Assembly (NCBI RefSeq): GCF_003003795.1
Contig: NZ_PVWK01000098.1
Coordinates: 1 to 64,000, forward strand
From: Stenomitos frigidus ULC18
GTDB taxonomy: Bacteria > Cyanobacteriota > Cyanobacteriia > Leptolyngbyales > Leptolyngbyaceae
Reading direction: 5' to 3'
DNA length: 64,000 nucleotides
The translations under genes were made by a program, and so were the position numbers. Under the pieces are notes generated by a model that was not told the origin of the DNA, did not search any database, and worked only from the letters and a program-made list of their open reading frames with translations. Below, in pieces: positions 43,415 to 51,458 of the stretch. Each line of letters begins with the position of its first letter. The first letter of the stretch is position 1.

Positions 43415-44578
43415 ATGGCTCAGCGCCCCATCTACCTGGACTGTAACGCTACCACACCTGTTGATCAGCGTGTACTAGCTGCTATGCTGCCTTACTTTAC
43501 AGAACACTTTGGCAATGCTGCGAGTTCCAGCCACCTCTACGGTTGGGAAGCAGAGGCTGCCGTGCAGCAAGCGAGAGAGACCTTAGCCACCGCGATCGGG
43601 GCGCAACCAGAGGCGCTTGTCTTTACCAGTGGCGCGACTGAGGCCAACAACCTGGCAATTAAAGGGGTTGCAGAAGCCTATATCAGCAAGGGGCGTCACA
43701 TCATCACGGTCGCCACTGAGCATAGTGCCATACTCGATCCCTGCCGCTACCTGCAAGCGCTAGGTTTTGACGTGACGATGCTGCCTGTGCAGGCGGATGG
43801 ATTGGTCGCTTTGACGCAGTTAGAACAAGCGTTGCGATCGGATACGATCCTGGTGTCTGTGATGGCAGCCAACAATGAAATTGGGGTATTACAGCCGTTA
43901 GCCGCGATGGGGGCGATGTGTCGTGCTAACCAGGTTTTGTTTCATACTGATGCCGCACAGGCGATCGGCAAAATTTCCCTTGATGTAGAGGCGATGCAGA
44001 TTGATTTGATGTCTTTGACTGCGCACAAAGCGTATGGACCAAAAGGCATTGGTGCTCTGTACGTGCGGCGACGGCATCCCAGGGTGCAACTGGCGCCGCA
44101 ACTGCATGGTGGTGGGCATGAGCGTGGACTGAGATCGGGCACATTGCCCACGCCTCAACTGGTTGGTTTTGCAAAAGCCATCGAATTGGCAATCGCCGAA
44201 AGGCCAAGCGAAACTGAACGGATAACGCAATTACGCGAGCGCCTCTGGCAGCAAATCAGCACGTTGGACGGAGTGCAGTTAAACGGTCATGTCACCCAAC
44301 GGCTAGCCGGAAACCTGAATATCAGCGTTGCAGGTGTGGACGGACAAGCCTTGCTATTGGGACTACAACCCGTCGTTGCGGTGTCTTCGGGTTCTGCCTG
44401 TTCCTCTACTAAAACAGCACCATCTCATGTCCTGAAAGCCTTGGGGCTAACAGACGCCTTAGCCTACGCTTCGATTCGGTTTGGCATTGGACGGTTCAAC
44501 ACCATAGAGGACATCGATCGGGTCGCAGACTGCATGATCGCAACGATTCGATCGCTACGTCGGGTTGCCGCCGTTTAA
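43415..44578 (+). CDS. Cysteine desulfurase (NifS/IscS-type)
   Basis: A 387-residue PLP enzyme that takes sulfur from cysteine for iron-sulfur clusters, thiamine or tRNA thiolation. Hallmarks: YLDCNATTPVDQRV (7-20), TSGATEANN (71-79), ATEHSA (100-105), the Schiff-base Lys205 in SLTAHKAYGPKGIG and catalytic Cys329 in SSGSACSSTKTAPSHVL. The active-site loop is long, as in group I (IscS/NifS) desulfurases. No isc/suf/nif genes are adjacent. A 13-bp hairpin (44620-44651) lies after the stop, between this and a convergent small gene. Confidence 0.95.
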   Translation: MAQRPIYLDCNATTPVDQRVLAAMLPYFTEHFGNAASSSHLYGWEAEAAVQQARETLATAIGAQPEALVFTSGATEANNLAIKGVAEAYISKGRHIITVATEHSAILDPCRYLQALGFDVTMLPVQADGLVALTQLEQALRSDTILVSVMAANNEIGVLQPLAAMGAMCRANQVLFHTDAAQAIGKISLDVEAMQIDLMSLTAHKAYGPKGIGALYVRRRHPRVQLAPQLHGGGHERGLRSGTLPTPQLVGFAKAIELAIAERPSETERITQLRERLWQQISTLDGVQLNGHVTQRLAGNLNISVAGVDGQALLLGLQPVVAVSSGSACSSTKTAPSHVLKALGLTDALAYASIRFGIGRFNTIEDIDRVADCMIATIRSLRRVAAV

Positions 44579-44619
44579 AACACCTGTTGCAGCCTCTCAT
44601 CTAAACCATCTAAACAGTA

Positions 44620-44651
44620 GAAGGGGGTTCTCTCACGCGAGAACCCCCTTC
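44620..44651. terminator. Bidirectional hairpin between convergent genes
   Basis: GAAGGGGGTTCTC (44620-44632) pairs perfectly with GAGAACCCCCTTC (44639-44651) around TCACGC. It lies 41 bases past the desulfurase stop and 36 bases past the stop of the convergent 51-residue gene. No T tract on either side, so it may slow polymerase or protect mRNA ends rather than be a classical terminator. Confidence 0.55.
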
Positions 44652-44686
44652 CAGGCAACAAACAAATCACAAGTGAGAAACAGTTT

Positions 44687-44842
44687 TTAGCTCATGCCAG
44701 CGCTACGAGGTTGATTCCGCACAGCCGTCTCACTAGAGACGCCAATTTCAGCCGCTATACGGCTTAAGGCAGACTGTTCACGATTTTTCGCAACATGTTG
44801 ATGGCGATTGGCTAGGGCGCGTGCTTGATCTTGAGTAGACAT
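44687..44842 (-). CDS. Small conserved hypothetical protein, 51 aa
   Basis: ATG 44842 to TAA 44687 gives MSTQDQARALANRHQHVAKN, REQSALSRIAAEIGVSSETA, VRNQPRSAGMS: a basic, helical, soluble peptide. AGAAGGA lies nine bases upstream, and a -10-like TATATT is 41 bases before the ATG. Small cyanobacterial proteins with this kind of start are common; function unknown. Confidence 0.65.
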   Translation of the reverse strand: MSTQDQARALANRHQHVAKNREQSALSRIAAEIGVSSETAVRNQPRSAGMS

Positions 44843-44882
44843 GGTTCGATTTCCTTCTTTTCATTTATTGCTCTTAATTGTT

Positions 44883-44891
44883 AATATAGCA
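44883..44891 (-). promoter_or_regulatory. Extended -10 for 51-aa gene
   Basis: Minus strand TGC-TATATT (44891-44883) in a strongly AT-rich region, 41 bases before the ATG at 44842. No clear -35. Confidence 0.45.
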
Positions 44892-45016
44892 GAAAATTCT
44901 GTATCTAAAGTTACAAAATATGAGTTTTATGAAACTTGACGTCTTAAATGACTGTCTTGCTCTGCGATCGCGTCAAACGGTAAGCTCAAACAGCAGGACG
45001 TAGCGTAGAAAACATT

Positions 45017-45865
45017 GTGGCAACAGGTGACAACTGGATTGAAGTCGGCAAGCTAACATGGTTCTATCGCGAAGCGCTGCCGCTCAACAGCAGCGATCGC
45101 GTGCCTGTAGTACTACTGCATGGCATTCCAGCCCAAAGCTATAGTTGGCGCGAAGTGTTGCCCGCCCTAGCAAATCAGGGGTTTCGAGCGATCGCACCCG
45201 ACTGGATTGGCTCTGGCTTTTCGGAGCAGCCCGATCGACGCGACTTTGCCTATACTCCAGAGGCCTTTCTTCAAGCCCTGGAGTCGTTTCTGCAGGCAAT
45301 GGGCATTGAGCGGTTTGCGCTGGTTGTGCAGGGGTTTGTGGGTTCCGTTGGGCTGCAGTATGCGCTGCGCCACCCAGAGCAGATCGATCGCCTGGCCATT
45401 CTCAATGCCCCCTTAAGCACAGCGGCGAAATTGCCCTGGAAGATGCGGCAATTGGGCATACCATTGGTCGGCGATATGATGACTCAAGATCCACTGCTCA
45501 TCGATCGCACCCTGGAAGGGGGTGGTGGCTATCGCGTGGAAGACGCTGACCTGGATATTTATCGGCGCCCCTTTCTGAGAAGCTCTGATGCTGGTCGGTC
45601 ACTGCTGGCAACAATTCAGAATTTGCAGCTTAAACAGGTGACAGCAGAGATCGAAACAGGCTTTCAGCAATGGAGCCAACCGATATTGGTTGCCTGGGGT
45701 CTTCGTGATCCGTGGCTGCCGTTAGACATGGCAAAACAGTTTATCCATCATCTTGCTGATGCGGAATTGGTGGAATTAGAAGAAGTTGGGCACTATCCTC
45801 AAGAGGACTGGCATGAGAAGGTGAGTGCTGCGTTGCTGCCGTTTCTCCGTCGCCAACCGCGTTGA
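45017..45865 (+). CDS. Alpha/beta-hydrolase-fold protein lacking the canonical nucleophile
   Basis: A 282-residue alpha/beta hydrolase of the haloalkane dehalogenase/epoxide hydrolase-like branch: oxyanion-hole motif LLHGIPAQSYSW (33-44), APDWIGSGFSE (60-70), and a C-terminal His in EEVGHYPQED. The nucleophile elbow, normally G-x-S/D-x-G, reads VVQGFVGS (103-110), with Phe107 where the Ser or Asp belongs. So classical hydrolysis is not expected. The start is GTG at 45017. The pattern resembles a subfamily seen in cyanobacteria and plastids; the role is unknown. Stand-alone gene. Confidence 0.85.
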   Translation: MATGDNWIEVGKLTWFYREALPLNSSDRVPVVLLHGIPAQSYSWREVLPALANQGFRAIAPDWIGSGFSEQPDRRDFAYTPEAFLQALESFLQAMGIERFALVVQGFVGSVGLQYALRHPEQIDRLAILNAPLSTAAKLPWKMRQLGIPLVGDMMTQDPLLIDRTLEGGGGYRVEDADLDIYRRPFLRSSDAGRSLLATIQNLQLKQVTAEIETGFQQWSQPILVAWGLRDPWLPLDMAKQFIHHLADAELVELEEVGHYPQEDWHEKVSAALLPFLRRQPR

Positions 45866-46019
45866 GCCGTTAGATGTCTTAAGCTGTCTAGGGCAGTTAT
45901 AGTAAGCGAACGTCTACGAGATTTCCTCCAGGCGTTGAGACATCAAATAGCCTCAAATATCCCGTTGCGGAACGGCATTCTGGGGGCTATAACCAACCTA
46001 TAAGCACTGGTAACAGACG

Positions 46020-47183
46020 ATGGCTGGTCAGATCCTGGGCGATCGCTACGAAGTAGAACGGCAGATTGGTAAGCAAACGGGGCGCTGGACCTTGCTTGCC
46101 CGTGATCTTCAAACTCAAGAACAGGTTGTGATCAAGCTTTTGTTCCTGGATGAAGCGCTGGAATGGGATGACCTAAAGCTTTTTGAGCGCGAAGTGGAGA
46201 CCCTGAAGTCCCTTTCGCACCCGTCGATTCCACGTTATCTCGGCTTTTTTGAGCATCAACTGCCCAACGATAAAGCCCTTGCCCTCATCCAAACCTATGT
46301 TGAAGGCAAATCGCTGGAGCAATGCTTACAAGAGCAACGAATTTTTACAGAAACAGAAACAAAACAGCTTGCTAAAGCGTTACTACAGATTCTGCTGTAC
46401 CTACATGGGCAACAGCCCCCGATCGTGCATCGAGACATCAAGCCCAGCAACATTCTGCTGGCAAACCGTCAGGCTTATTTAGTCGATTTTGGCTCAGTTA
46501 AATCGCTTAAAGGCAGCGGTGATACCAGTGCTTTTACAGTCGTCGGCACCTACGGCTACATGCCACCCGAACAATTTAGTGGGCGCGCCATTCCAGCGTC
46601 AGACCTCTACAGTTTGGGCGCAACGCTAACGACCATGCTGGCAGGTACACACCCCTCCAGCCTGCCGCACAAAGGCATGAAGCTAGACTTCGAGAAAATT
46701 GCCACCCTCAGCCCCGCGTATGCAGAATGGCTCGGTTGGTTAACCGATCCGAATTTGGAGCATCGGGCAAAGTCGGCCCAAGAAGCCTTAACAGCTCTAG
46801 AGCAGGGCCTTGGCAGACCGCCGACGATCGTGCCTGTAGCGAAGCCCACTGAGACCAAAATTTTCTTTGCTAAAGAGCCAGACAGTCTTGAAATTCTCGT
46901 GCCATCACTCTTTGGTCAAGCCTACCTCCAGATTAACCAGCAGCAAATTTCGCTCACCAGTAAACGCTTAGGCTTTCAATCTGGGCGATCGCAGACATCA
47001 CCACGCACGCAAATTAGTCGATTAGAGTATCGCCAAGAGAGCGAGCAAAATACCGAGCCTTATCTTGCCATTTGGGCTGGCGCGCAAAAATATGAGCTTC
47101 GAGGTAATCCACCCTTGACGGTACAAGAGCTAGATTGGCTAGCATACGAACTGTCAACCTGGTTGAAGTTGCCGATCAGTTGA
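46020..47183 (+). CDS. Serine/threonine protein kinase
   Basis: A 387-residue Hanks-type kinase. The kinase domain occupies residues 10-270: VIKLL (ATP Lys39), Glu58-type helix C (FEREVETLKSL), catalytic loop HRDIKPSN (137-144), DFG (156-158) and APE-like PPEQFSG. The glycine-rich loop is poor (IGKQTGRW), as in several cyanobacterial kinases. The C-terminal part (290-387) is a non-kinase beta-rich domain (SLFGQAYLQINQQQISLTSKRLGF) with no transmembrane helix, so it is cytosolic. Target unknown. It converges on the DUF2358 gene. Confidence 0.93.
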   Translation: MAGQILGDRYEVERQIGKQTGRWTLLARDLQTQEQVVIKLLFLDEALEWDDLKLFEREVETLKSLSHPSIPRYLGFFEHQLPNDKALALIQTYVEGKSLEQCLQEQRIFTETETKQLAKALLQILLYLHGQQPPIVHRDIKPSNILLANRQAYLVDFGSVKSLKGSGDTSAFTVVGTYGYMPPEQFSGRAIPASDLYSLGATLTTMLAGTHPSSLPHKGMKLDFEKIATLSPAYAEWLGWLTDPNLEHRAKSAQEALTALEQGLGRPPTIVPVAKPTETKIFFAKEPDSLEILVPSLFGQAYLQINQQQISLTSKRLGFQSGRSQTSPRTQISRLEYRQESEQNTEPYLAIWAGAQKYELRGNPPLTVQELDWLAYELSTWLKLPIS

Positions 47184-47277
47184 AAAGAAGCATCAGCTTA
47201 GAGCTTTCAGCCGTAGGGGTGGGATTAAACAATGCGCGATCGGTTTGCTATTGCTTCATGGCAAAACCCACCCTAAT

Positions 47278-47694
47278 TTAACCCACCTGAACGAACTGCT
47301 TCAGAATCTCCCCAGGGGTTCGATCCCATGTATCAACGTGTGTACTGATCAAGCCATCCTGGTTCAAGGTATAGATCGAATAGCCGTTAAAGAAGAGCTT
47401 CGCCTTCCAGGGTACTCTCAAGGTGCCGCGTACAGTCCAATCAGCGCGAATGGTCTCTGGCTCGGGTTGCTGGACATTGTGCAGGTCAAAATGGAGTTCC
47501 GTGAAGAAGAGCCGCCCATGAAACCGCAACGTCCAGAAGATAATGCGGTAGTTGAGCTTGCCCTTAAACCGATTCACCGGATCGCGAAAGTCAATGTCTT
47601 GACTGTAGATGTCGTAAGAGAGGTCACGCTCAAACAGCATGGGCAACTCTTGCTGGAGCGTCGCGATCGCCCGTTCAACCTGCATTTGCCTCAC
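47278..47694 (-). CDS. DUF2358 family protein
   Basis: A 138-residue protein of the DUF2358 family (NTF2-like fold, cyanobacteria and plastids): LPMLFERDLSYDIYSQDIDFRDPVNRFKG (18-46) and the later LRVPWKAKLFFNGYSIYTLN and GLISTHVDTWDR. Probably binds a hydrophobic ligand; function unknown. Its start region overlaps the end of the M23 peptidase gene by 20 bases, on the same strand, in a different frame. The alternative start Met4 (47685) reduces the overlap. Confidence 0.88.
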   Translation of the reverse strand: MRQMQVERAIATLQQELPMLFERDLSYDIYSQDIDFRDPVNRFKGKLNYRIIFWTLRFHGRLFFTELHFDLHNVQQPEPETIRADWTVRGTLRVPWKAKLFFNGYSIYTLNQDGLISTHVDTWDRTPGEILKQFVQVG

Positions 47695-48841
47695 GGTTCA
47701 GCTGCTTCAGTACTTCTATTTGGCTGAGCTGCTTCGGTGCCTCTATTTGGCTGAGTTGCTTCAAGGCTTTTACTTGCAAGGTAATGTCGCCCTTGGCACC
47801 CACATTTACCGCACCAAGGCGACCGCCTAAGCCCAGATCTTCACCCGGTTTGGCTTGAGCAAAATCGAACGATTTGACCAACTGTGCCAGGGCATATTCT
47901 AACTGCGCGCCAGGGTCCATTGCGACCCATCCTTCTGGAGTGAGTTGGCGAAACTCAAAGTGCAAGTGTGGTCCAGTCGATAGTCCTGTACTGCCCACCC
48001 GACCAATGACCATACCTTGTTTCACCCAGTCACCAGGCTTCACAAAAATTTCGGATAGGTGTCCGTAAAGGGTTTGCTGAGTTCCTTTATTGTGTTCTAC
48101 GGCCACAGCCAACCCATAACCGCCCAGGAAATCGGCCAGTGCCACTTTACCCGCGTAGGCTGCCAGCACGGGTGTTCCCATAGGTGCGCCTAAATCAGTC
48201 CCTGAGTGAAAGCGTTGCCCACCTTCAACGGGGTGAATTCGCCAGCCAAACAGAGAGGTAATCGGCGCGGGGATTGAGAGAGGGAAGATCAAACGAATGT
48301 TGCCATTCCCCAACATAGCGGGTGGGCGGAGCGTGCGGTAGTAGTAATCCTTCACAGAAGGAATGCTGCGACCAGATGTAACGCTGTAATCGCCGGCAGC
48401 CGAACCAAGATTTGACCCAATGTTAAGTGGCGACGTGACGCTGGGCAGCTGAGGACGCTTGACAGCACTGCTGCTTGGTTCGGTCGCACCAATGCTGTAG
48501 CTGGTGGAATCAATGTACCGATCGTCTGCAGTATTGGCAGTAGTTGGTGCTGTGACCTTAAGATTGGTGCTGAGTGGCGCTTCTACGGTTGGAAAGGATT
48601 CTGGTGCAATAGGCGCGATCGGGCGAGGTGTACTAGTCGATGCTTGCAGCGGAGCGCTTTCTAAGCTGGAAGGAGGTTTGGTGCTTTCAGGAGCAGCCTC
48701 CAGAGCTGGGTCAGCGGACTGTGCCCACACAGTGCCACCACTCAGAATGGCAACAGCACTAACAACGCTGATTCCCTGGCTGAGGAGCGATCGTCGGGAC
48801 GCGTTAGAGAGAGAACGGGCAGCAGTGACGTGAGAAAGCAT
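47675..48841 (-). CDS. M23 family metallopeptidase, secreted
   Basis: A 388-residue exported murein endopeptidase-like protein. ATG 48841 (MLSHVTAARS) has AAAGGA at good spacing; the frame extends eight codons further. Signal peptide ends near VWAQS. After a Pro/Ser/Thr-rich linker comes the LytM/M23 domain with the zinc motifs HSGTDLGAP and HLHFEFR, plus GNGLAVAVEHNKG-type strands. The C-terminus carries tandem nonamers (KQLSQIEAP, KQLSQIEVL, KQLNREA) encoded by 27-base DNA repeats, which overlap the next gene. It should cleave cross-links in peptidoglycan. TolC lies upstream on the same strand. Confidence 0.92.
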   Translation of the reverse strand: MLSHVTAARSLSNASRRSLLSQGISVVSAVAILSGGTVWAQSADPALEAAPESTKPPSSLESAPLQASTSTPRPIAPIAPESFPTVEAPLSTNLKVTAPTTANTADDRYIDSTSYSIGATEPSSSAVKRPQLPSVTSPLNIGSNLGSAAGDYSVTSGRSIPSVKDYYYRTLRPPAMLGNGNIRLIFPLSIPAPITSLFGWRIHPVEGGQRFHSGTDLGAPMGTPVLAAYAGKVALADFLGGYGLAVAVEHNKGTQQTLYGHLSEIFVKPGDWVKQGMVIGRVGSTGLSTGPHLHFEFRQLTPEGWVAMDPGAQLEYALAQLVKSFDFAQAKPGEDLGLGGRLGAVNVGAKGDITLQVKALKQLSQIEAPKQLSQIEVLKQLNREANAG

Positions 48842-48920
48842 TGTTAGATCCTTTATGTCTAGCAAACCGAGAGAGGAGGACAGAGTGAGGCTTCAGCTAC
48901 ATAGTAAGCAATTAAATCAA

Positions 48921-51005
48921 TTAAGGTGTTTTGCTACCAGAAGAGGGCGTGCTAGGAGCAGATGGGTTGGGCGTGTTGGGTTCAGATGTATTGGGCTCAC
49001 CACCTGAAGGCGATGGTGACGTTGTGGTGCTAGGAGTCGTTGTCTTGGGCACTGAGGGAGTAGAGGGCGTGCTGCTAGGCGATACCAGACTGGGAGTCGT
49101 CGCACCAGTGGGAATCGGCAGATGCGTTACCGCTCGTTGAAGGGTGGCTAACGATCGGTTATAGCCGATAATGGCATTGACCCGGTTGCCTTCAGCATTC
49201 GTCAAGGCATTTTCAGCGTTAATCACATCGGTTGAGGTGCCAACCCCAGCCTGGAAGCGCAAGCGTGCCAGTCGCAGAGCTTCTTGCGCCTGCCCCAGCG
49301 CTCTCGTGGTGGTGCCAATATTCTCAAAGTTAGAGAGTAAGTTGGCGTAACCTTGCTCGACGGTAAAGCGCACCTGATTGCTTTGATCTGCAAAGTTTTG
49401 CTCTGCGATCGCGATGTTTGCTTCTGCCTGCTGAGCCTGAGCTACCGACGCACCGCCATCATATAAGTTCCAGGTCACGCCTAACTGAAAGGCGTAGCCA
49501 TCGCCAACCGAAACGTTGTCGTCCAAAATGTCAGACAACTGATACTGCGCCTGCGCCGTAACGGTAGGACCTAAACCTGCCAGTGCGGCTCGTCGTTGCC
49601 TCTGCGCTTGTTCTCGCTGGACCAACTGTTGCTCCAGTTCGGCCCGATTTTTTAGCGCCAAGACGATGCTTTCTTCCAGCGATAAATTCCATTCGCCCGC
49701 AACGTCAACTGGGTCAGCGGCCGCCAGGTCGATCGCGGGAGAAATACTCAATCGCTGAGCGAGTTGTCGCCGATTGATCTGTTGCTGAGCAATAGCGTTG
49801 GTGAGGTTCTGCCGCGAGTTTGCCAACTGCACTTCAGACTGTAGAACGTCAAAGCGAGTGCCTAAGCCTGCACGCTCCAGCGCCTGAGTATCTCGCAAAC
49901 TGGCTTCGTTGTTGCGCACTGATGACTGCTGAATCCGAACCGACTCATCGCCCTGCTGCAGATTATAGTAATCACTGGCAACGTCGAGCCGTAGCTGCTC
50001 CTGATTGATTTCGACCTGGAGCTCATCAGAGCGGAGTTGCCTCTCGGCTGCCTGAATATTGGCTGGACGACGCCCAGACGTAAAGATGTCATAGCTCAGC
50101 GTAGCCGAAGCACTAAAAGCGTTACTGATCGAACTGCCGCTGTCGCTATTGATACCCAGCAGTGCTGACAGTGCATTGTTTTGGTTGTTGCGGTTGCTGC
50201 TAGCAGACAACGATCGGCTCAGGTTGCTTTGAGCCGTCAAGGTTGGGAAACTTGCTGCCTGAGACTGCCGTAAAGCAGCTTTGCTGCGTTCTAGCTGCAA
50301 ACGAGTGACTTGAAGCGGGCGGTTGTTGCGCTGCGCTAGCTCGATCGCCTGCTGTAACGTAATTGGCTGAATGCCTCGGAGCCTCACTTCTTCTGGTTTG
50401 GTCGGAAAGCTCAGCGGATTAGGATTGGGGTTGAGGTAGTCTGGGGCTAACCCTGGCTTTGCTGGCCCCAGTGGTCTAGAAGGACCGGGATCAGGTGTGG
50501 TTGGTGCTGGTAGCGTTGAGCCAGAGGGATCAGGTGCAAGCCCAGGAGACGTCGCTGGAGTAGCCTGAACGACTACAGCTTTCTTAGGCTCTGACGTTTT
50601 TTTAGGCTCTGACGGTTTTTTAGACTCTGACGGTTTTTTAGACTCTGGCGTTTTTTCAGACTCTGGCTTCGTCGCCGATGGGCTGTTGGGTTTGGTTGAC
50701 TGTGCAACCACTGTCGGCACCTGTAACCCGTCAAGCTGAGTTTTCCGCTGGCTAAACTCAGGGACAATCACTGACAGTGCAATGCTTTCCGTCACAACCG
50801 TTTTGGACAGTACGGTTTTGGGCGGACTGAGAGAGGCTTTTTCTAGAGAAGCTGTTGCTTTTTTCAGGGAGAAAGGCTGTAACTCATCGGCTTTAGCAGC
50901 AGACGGTGACTGCTTGGGAACTGGTTCTGATACGCCCGATGGCATGTTGGCGAAGGCAACTAAAACTCCCACACCCACAACAATCAAATGACGAGAAGGT
51001 TGCAT
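48921..51005 (-). CDS. TolC family outer-membrane efflux protein
   Basis: A 694-residue outer membrane factor. Residues 1-25 are a signal peptide (IVVGVGVLVAFANMPSGVS). A long low-complexity region (about 100-200) has KKPSE/PKK repeats from 18-base DNA units and Pro-rich stretches. From about residue 215 the OEP domain begins (ITLQQAIELAQRNNRPLQVTRLQLERSKAAL), with the coiled-coil duplicated halves to about 630. It ends in a Ser/Pro/Thr tail. It forms the exit duct for type I secretion or RND/ABC efflux. The M23 gene follows 80 bases downstream and may be cotranscribed. Confidence 0.95.
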   Translation of the reverse strand: MQPSRHLIVVGVGVLVAFANMPSGVSEPVPKQSPSAAKADELQPFSLKKATASLEKASLSPPKTVLSKTVVTESIALSVIVPEFSQRKTQLDGLQVPTVVAQSTKPNSPSATKPESEKTPESKKPSESKKPSEPKKTSEPKKAVVVQATPATSPGLAPDPSGSTLPAPTTPDPGPSRPLGPAKPGLAPDYLNPNPNPLSFPTKPEEVRLRGIQPITLQQAIELAQRNNRPLQVTRLQLERSKAALRQSQAASFPTLTAQSNLSRSLSASSNRNNQNNALSALLGINSDSGSSISNAFSASATLSYDIFTSGRRPANIQAAERQLRSDELQVEINQEQLRLDVASDYYNLQQGDESVRIQQSSVRNNEASLRDTQALERAGLGTRFDVLQSEVQLANSRQNLTNAIAQQQINRRQLAQRLSISPAIDLAAADPVDVAGEWNLSLEESIVLALKNRAELEQQLVQREQAQRQRRAALAGLGPTVTAQAQYQLSDILDDNVSVGDGYAFQLGVTWNLYDGGASVAQAQQAEANIAIAEQNFADQSNQVRFTVEQGYANLLSNFENIGTTTRALGQAQEALRLARLRFQAGVGTSTDVINAENALTNAEGNRVNAIIGYNRSLATLQRAVTHLPIPTGATTPSLVSPSSTPSTPSVPKTTTPSTTTSPSPSGGEPNTSEPNTPNPSAPSTPSSGSKTP

Positions 51006-51458
51006 ACGTTTCTTACTTGCAAGCGAAAAAACTTGGTTGATGGCACCGATCGAGGAGCAACCTTATGCAGAATAGCCGCTTGATCATCCGTTTGGCAAAG
51101 CTATATTACTTCAGAAAGGCATTGTAAAGGTGCTGACTAAAGTCATATAAATTTCAGGATAGACAATAAGGTTTTTACGTAATCACGCCTCCGACGCACA
51201 GATTGATCCAGTTAATCAAGCGATTACACGGGTTTGAAATCAAACTACATGAAGGCGTCTTCAGCACACTTCATCCAACAGCATCACCTGACAGGGTGAA
51301 ACGGGCATCTATAAGAGATCGTTATCTAAAAACAGGGGATCTGTAGTGGAGTCTTTCAGGCTGTGCTATTGGGCACCATAAAATCATGTGGTGGCTAAGG
51401 TGCAGTGAACAATTTCAAGCTGTGGCATCTGTTGAAAAAGCTGAACTGACCTCACGCT
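51006..51458. other. Intergenic region, nothing recognised
   Basis: 453 bases between the amylase gene and the TolC gene, both on the minus strand. AT-rich near 51100-51180; presumably carries the TolC promoter. No repeat, RNA or gene recognised. Confidence 0.4.

Noticed and set aside
47310-47330. tRNA T-arm-like GGGGTTCGATCCC
   Set aside because: Lies inside the DUF2358 coding sequence, with no acceptor, D or anticodon arms around it.
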